DNA of 64,000 nucleotides. Origin: Jackrogersella multiformis. Lineage: Eukaryota; Ascomycota; Sordariomycetes; Xylariales; Hypoxylaceae. Numbering within the stretch: position 1 is the stretch's first letter; each line of letters starts with the position of its first letter. The notes beneath the pieces are model-generated. The model made no database searches. It had not been told where the DNA came from and worked only from the letters and a program-made list of their open reading frames with translations. Positions 58,270 to 64,000 of the stretch are shown one piece after another. The stretch covers positions 744,001 to 808,000 of the forward strand of contig CADCXD010000006.1 in NCBI GenBank assembly GCA_902806575.1, in the 5' to 3' direction. Made by a program: the position numbers and the translations under genes.

Positions 58270-61200
58270 TTGCAAAGTAAGGCGTAATGACCTATATGTA
58301 TATAATCTAAATATCTCCTTAAACGCCGTTGGCGCTTGTTTAATCTTATTAGTTTAATTTTATATATATTAATTAAGTTTTTTAATTAACCTTATTTAAT
58401 AGCTTTATTTTATAAGTTTTAACATATCTCGTATTTATTAATTATATTTTATTTCGTAAAGCTTATTCGTATAATATTAATTTCTTTTTTTTTATGTTTA
58501 ATTTTAAGTATTTTAAAGGATTATAAAATCATGAGGTTTATTGGTATATTACTTATAAAATAATTTAATTATTACTTTTACTTTATTATTAAATATATAT
58601 TTATAAGGTTTTTAAATTTAATATTTTTTAACTTGTTAACCTTTTTATTTTATAAGATATTTTATTTTATTTTAATTTTTAATAAAGTTTATAATTTATT
58701 TTACTTAATAATTTTTAAATTTTATCGAGGTTATTTTACGTAAGATTTAATTAAAGTTAAGGAGTTTTTAATTATTAATGTAATAAGGTTTAATAAGTAA
58801 AATATAAAATAAATTATATATTTTTTAACCCTTAAATAAAATAAATTTTATTATTATAAAAGAAATTATTTATTAAATTTTAAAAGTTTTTAAAAGTTTT
58901 TTATTTAATTTTTTAATAAAGCATTTAATTTTAATATTTTTTATATTAAATATTATAAATTATTTCTTTTAAAAAGTTAATATATTTTTTTATTATTTAT
59001 TTACTTATTTTTTTATTTTTTAATATATTTGTATTATTTAATATATATATAATTTACTTTTTAAATTACGTAAAATATTTATAAAAAGGTTATAAACCGG
59101 TTAAATAATAATTATAATTAATATAAAAAGGTATAAATTATATTAATAATAAAGTAATATTATTATAAGTAAATTTAATTATTACGAAAAGATCTTTTTA
59201 ATTATTTATTTCGTAATTAATAAAGACCTTAAAATAAACCTTTAAGATTTAATTAAAACGTTTTATTTAACCGTTAATTTATAGGTAAAACGTAATATTT
59301 ATACGGGATTTAATTTCTATTAATTTAAGAAAGTTTTTTTAAATATAAGAAGTAAATTTAAAGTTTTTATTAAAAATAATATTTAATGGTACGTTATATA
59401 ATTTTTAATATTATTTAATAAAGATTTTAATTAAATTATTAGACTTTTTATTTTTTATTTTAAAAGAAATAAAGTAAGTTATTTTTAAAAATAAATTTAT
59501 TATTATTTAAATAAAGTTATAACCGTTCGATAAAAGAAAGTTTATAATAAAATTTATAATAAAATTTTATCGGTTAAAAATATTTATATAAAACGTAATA
59601 AGGGATTTTATTTTATTAACATTTTAAATAACCTCGTACGTAATCTCGGATAATATTTTTAATATTTAATTATTAAAAGTTTCGGGTAATTAATTTTAAG
59701 GTTTTATTTAGTCTTATATATTTAATAACAAAAGTATTATATTTAAAAGAAATAACTTCTTTTTAAAATTTTATAAATATTTAAAACTTATTTTTTCGGT
59801 ATAAGAAATTATCTTAAAAGATAACGTCCTTAAAAAGATTTATAATTTACGTAATATATTCCGGGTTATTAATAATTATTTTCTTTAATTTTTTTATAAA
59901 ATTAAGAACTTAATTAAGGATAGTAAGGTTATATAATCTTTTTAATATAACGAGAATAATTATTAAGAAAACAAATAAAAATCTTTAAAAATATAAAAAA
60001 TATTTATTTTATAAAACCGACTTTATAAATTAATTTTTAACTTTCTTTTTTTTAAATCGATATTACGATAATTTAAAAAATATATCGGCTTAATTATTTT
60101 ATTTTCTTAATCGGTAATTAATAATAAATTAATATAATAATAATTCTTATATTTATTAAGCTTAACGTTAATTTAAGATTTTAATTGTTATAAAATAATT
60201 TAAATTTTAATAATTAAAATAAACTTTAATTTAATACTTAATATCTTTTAAATATTAATACTATTTTCCGAAAAAGTTTATTATAATTAATAATTCTTTA
60301 TTATAAATCTTATAATTTATTTTTACCGATATAAATTTGTAAAAGTAATAAATTATTAATTTAAATTTACTTTATTTGTTTTTTTAAAAAAGAATAACGT
60401 TAATAGTATAATTTAATATATTAGCTTTAATATAAATTTATTTCGAAGGATTAAAATATACTATAATAAAAGCTTAAGTAAACCGAAATTTAAATTCCTT
60501 AAAAAATTTACTTATTTCCTCGATTTATTTTTAATCTTTTTTATCTTTTTTATTTATATTAATAATTAATTTTATTATTTTCAAGAATTTCTTTATAAAT
60601 TATTAATAAAATTTTATAAAGCCGGTAAATTATTAAAAATTTTTAAAAGATTTAAGTACTTTTTAATTATTAATATAATTAATTTTATTTTAAGCTATTA
60701 AAATGTCATTTATTTTGATAATATATCTTAAAAAGTTCACTTTTTATACTTTTTAAAAATATTTTCGTAAATTAATCGTTAAGTAATATTTTATAAATTT
60801 TTTTAAAACTTTTTTAATAATTTTATCGTATTTTTTATCGTATCCGTATAAATAAGAAAATTATTTAAATATATTAAAAGGTTTAAATTAATAAAATCTT
60901 AAAAAATATTATTTATTATTAATTAAAAAGTTATAAAAGCGTTAATTAATTTAAATAATATTATTAAATATTTAAAAAAGTTATATTTATAATAAAATAT
61001 TATTTTTTATTCATTTCTTTTTTTAATTTTAACTAAATAAAATCTTAACTTAAAATTAATTTTTATAAATTATTTTACAATTTTAAAATAAATTTATAAT
61101 TTAAATATTAAAAATATAAAATAATAAATAAGGATAATAATATTATTTAAACTTTAATAATTAATTATTAGCTTAAAAAATCTTAAAAATTGGATTTATC

Positions 61201-64000
61201 GATAAATATTATAAATATTATATAAAATAAAATTAATTTCCAAATCCGGCTATTATTAATTATTTTATTTAATTATAATTTAAATATATTAAGTTCCTTT
61301 TCGTTTATAACGTAAAAAAGTCTTTAAAAAAGTATCTTTTTTTAAAAAAAATTAATAATATAATCTTAAAATTAATAATTTAAAAAACGTTACCCTATTT
61401 CCTTAATTATAATATACATAAATTCACAAAATTCCTTAAAAACATTTCTTAACGCTTTATTTATTTTAATATTTTTTATTACCGTTATATTAATTAACTT
61501 TCTTAAATTATATAAGGTTAAATTAATATAATATTTCTAATAAAAAAAAAATTTAAACTTAATTTTTTAAAAATTTAAAAAGAAATTTACAAACTTATAA
61601 ATTTTTATTTATTATTATAATATAATAATATTACATTCGTTATTTAAAGCGTTTAATTTAAAATCAATTTAAAAAAAATAATTTTCTTAATAATAAAAAA
61701 TAATAAAATCGATATAATAATATTTTATAAAAAAAACTTAAATTAAATCGAAAGTTAATATAAATTAAATATATTATCTTTTAATAATTAATAACTTTCA
61801 TTTTTTTACTTTAAAAAAATATCATTAAGATTAAACTTTTAAAATTTAATAATACTTATACTTAATATTTATTTTCATTATATTATAACGTTATATTAAT
61901 AATAAATCTATATTTTAAAGTTAATTTTAAGTAAGGTTTCTTTATAACTTTCGTTTTATTTTTAATTAATCTTTTAATTACTATAATTTAACGTATTTTA
62001 TTTTAATTTAACCGTAAGATCCGATAAAATATAACGTTAAAACCTTTTAAAAATCGAAATCGAAATCTTTAATTTTTATAATTTAAAAATAAGATAATTT
62101 CTATAAAGTTACATTTATTTATATCCTTTTTTATAATAAAAATATAAATTAAATATTATTATTTTAGGATCGTTTTATAAAAGAAACTTTATTTAAATTT
62201 AATAATAAATCCTTATTATTAACGTCCTTTTTTATAAAATAAAAAAAGGTTTAATAATTATCGTATTTATAACGTTAATAAAATTTCTTATCTTTTTTTC
62301 GTTAATCTATATTTACTTAATTAATCCTTTTTAAAATATCCTTATTATTAAATTAAACTTTATCCTTTTAATTTAATTTTAATTTACTTTCGTTTTTAAA
62401 TTTATCGTTATTTCTTAAAGATTAATCTTAACTTAAATTAAAGTAATTCTTTTTTTTACGATTAACTTAACTTAACTTTAAAAGCTTTTAAATTAAAACG
62501 AACCTTTCTTTTCTTAAAATACTAAGATTAATTAATATATTTTCATATATTTAACCTACTTTTTAAATAATAATAAAGAAATTTTTATTTATATTTAAAA
62601 ATCTTTCTTATTTAAAATAAATTAATTTAATAATTTCGTTAAAAAAGATTTTAATAATATAATTTTAAAACGTCGTTTTAAATTATTAAACCATTTTATT
62701 AAGGTTTAATAATTTAATAAAATATTAAATAACGTCCTTTTAATATTTAAATTTATTTATCTTCTTTAAATTACGATATTTTTCTAAAAGGTTTATAAAA
62801 CGTTTTTAAAAAGTAATAACATATATTATTTAAATATTAAAAACTTTTAACCGCGTAACTTAATTTTTACATTATTAATATTATAATTATGTTTTTTTAA
62901 ATAATAACGATTTAATTTAATTAATACGATAAAAATCTTTAAAAAAACTTTTCGTATATATTTCCAAATATACTTTAATTTTTATTTATTAAATTTAAAA
63001 CTTTATAAGGTTCTTATTATTATAAACGGTAAATTTATTAAATTATATTAAATTAATAATAATTATAACATAAAAAAGATAAATTAATTATTTTAAAGTT
63101 TTAAACAATCGGTTATTATTATTTTAAAGTGAAAAATCTTTGTCGTTATATAAGGGCGTAAAATTACCTCGAGATAATCCTTTAAAAAGGTTTTTAAGTA
63201 ATTTAAGGTTTTAAAATTAATTATTAAAATTAAAATCGTTTAAGTTATTATTAAATATTCCGGTAGCTTTTTTAAAGGAAATTCTTTTTTTATTATCTTT
63301 AAATATAAAAAGATTAACTTTAATAAAATCGAATTATATTTAAACTTTTTTAATTATTTTTTTAACTTAAATTCGTAAAAAAAATTATAAAAAAAGAAAT
63401 TCCTTATTTAAGCTTTTAAATTAAAGTATTTAATAAATAATATTTTAAAATATATTAAGTTTTTTCGATTAAAAAGATTTAATTTAATTAACGTTTTTAA
63501 TGTAATACGTTTTCCGATATTCTTTAAAATAAAGTTAATATTAATTAATTTATTAAAAATTAATTAAATATTAAATTTATTAAAAACGGCTTAAATATAA
63601 GCCTTTAAATTATTAAATTAACGGTAAGTTTTTACGTTAATATACGTAAAGTTTATATATTTTCTTATAAAAAAATTATTAATTTAAAATTATTTAATAT
63701 AAACTTAATTTATTACTTTTTATTAAAAATCTTTTTACTTTTTAATATTTTAATAAAAGGTTTAAAAAGTTTATTAATAATAATTAATTATTTTTTCAGC
63801 TTATTAATAACTTTTTATCGAGCTTAATTATTTTATATATATTAAGTAATTATACCTTAAATTTATTACGAAAAATTTAAACTAATTTATTAAACTTATT
63901 ATTTAAAGTAAGCTATTTATTTATTTATTAATATTATATTAATTTAATTAAGTTAAATTATCGTATTATAAATTATTTAAATTATATTATATTAATTTTA
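58270..64000. repeat. RIP-degraded A+T-rich block
   Basis: From about 58270 to the window end the DNA becomes overwhelmingly A+T with stops in every frame. C and G survive mainly in CpG, while CpA and TpG are nearly absent. This is the expected result of heavy C-to-T change at CpA by repeat-induced point mutation. The parent sequence, probably transposons, is no longer readable by eye. Such blocks form heterochromatin, at centromeres, near telomeres or as inner islands. No gene is credible here. Confidence 0.9.

Noticed and set aside
57937..58275. 112-codon minus-strand ORF rich in serine
   Set aside because: It is the antisense of the acidic plus-strand frame, since GAA/GAG codons read as TTC/CTC on the other strand.
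58270..64000. Mitochondrial insertion as an explanation of the A+T-rich block
   Set aside because: No mitochondrial rRNA, tRNA or protein motif is seen, and the CpA/TpG depletion fits RIP better.
1..64000. CRISPR arrays, bacterial operons and prophage
   Set aside because: Spliceosomal introns and gene families show a fungal genome, and no spaced repeat arrays of the CRISPR type occur.

Overview
The window looks like nuclear DNA of a filamentous ascomycete, probably a Sordariomycete-type mould. The evidence is genes broken by short introns of about 45-130 bp with GTRNGT donors and CTRAC branch points, fungus-only families (DUF3638/DUF3645 giant protein, PTH11/rhodopsin-type membrane proteins, esterase-NACHT-WD40 receptor, CorA-like membrane protein, HET-like remnant), and a terminal A+T-rich block in which CpA/TpG is almost absent, the footprint of repeat-induced point mutation (RIP). 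I cannot name the species.

Layout. 43-9251: a giant DUF3638/DUF3645 protein gene, 5' end outside the window. 9631-10979: a six-exon rhodopsin-domain membrane protein on the minus strand. 12539-13712: an APH/CHK-like phosphotransferase. 13.7-20.5 kb: gene-poor, with a decayed DUF2306 membrane-protein gene, a decayed rhodopsin-family gene, and next to the latter an 820 bp terminal-inverted-repeat element flanked by TA. 20508-22103: a six-exon O-methyltransferase. 22.3-23.9 kb: a diverged direct repeat around a small ORF. 24.9-34.8 kb: a protein kinase, a CorA-like two-helix membrane protein and, convergent to it with 124 bp between, an NLR-like receptor (alpha/beta hydrolase, NACHT, WD40-like repeats). 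35282-36437: a fructosamine-3-kinase-like gene. 36.4-41.6 kb: again gene-poor, with a foldback MITE, a HET-domain-like remnant and a secreted-protein remnant.

From 41.6 kb the density of intact genes rises: a small secreted cysteine-containing protein, an acidic protein of unknown function, phosphoinositide phospholipase C, an Artemis/SNM1-type DNA-repair nuclease, an LCMT/TcmP-type methyltransferase, a von Willebrand A-domain protein, and secreted dipeptidyl-peptidase IV. A doubtful acidic ORF stands at the edge of the last 5.7 kb, which is RIP-degraded DNA with no credible gene.

The most interesting stretch is 24.9-34.8 kb, where a kinase, a membrane protein of the kind that could act as an effector, and a NACHT receptor lie together in an accessory, repeat-invaded interval that also holds a HET-like remnant. 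This resembles fungal allorecognition/innate-immunity loci, but a functional link is inference only.
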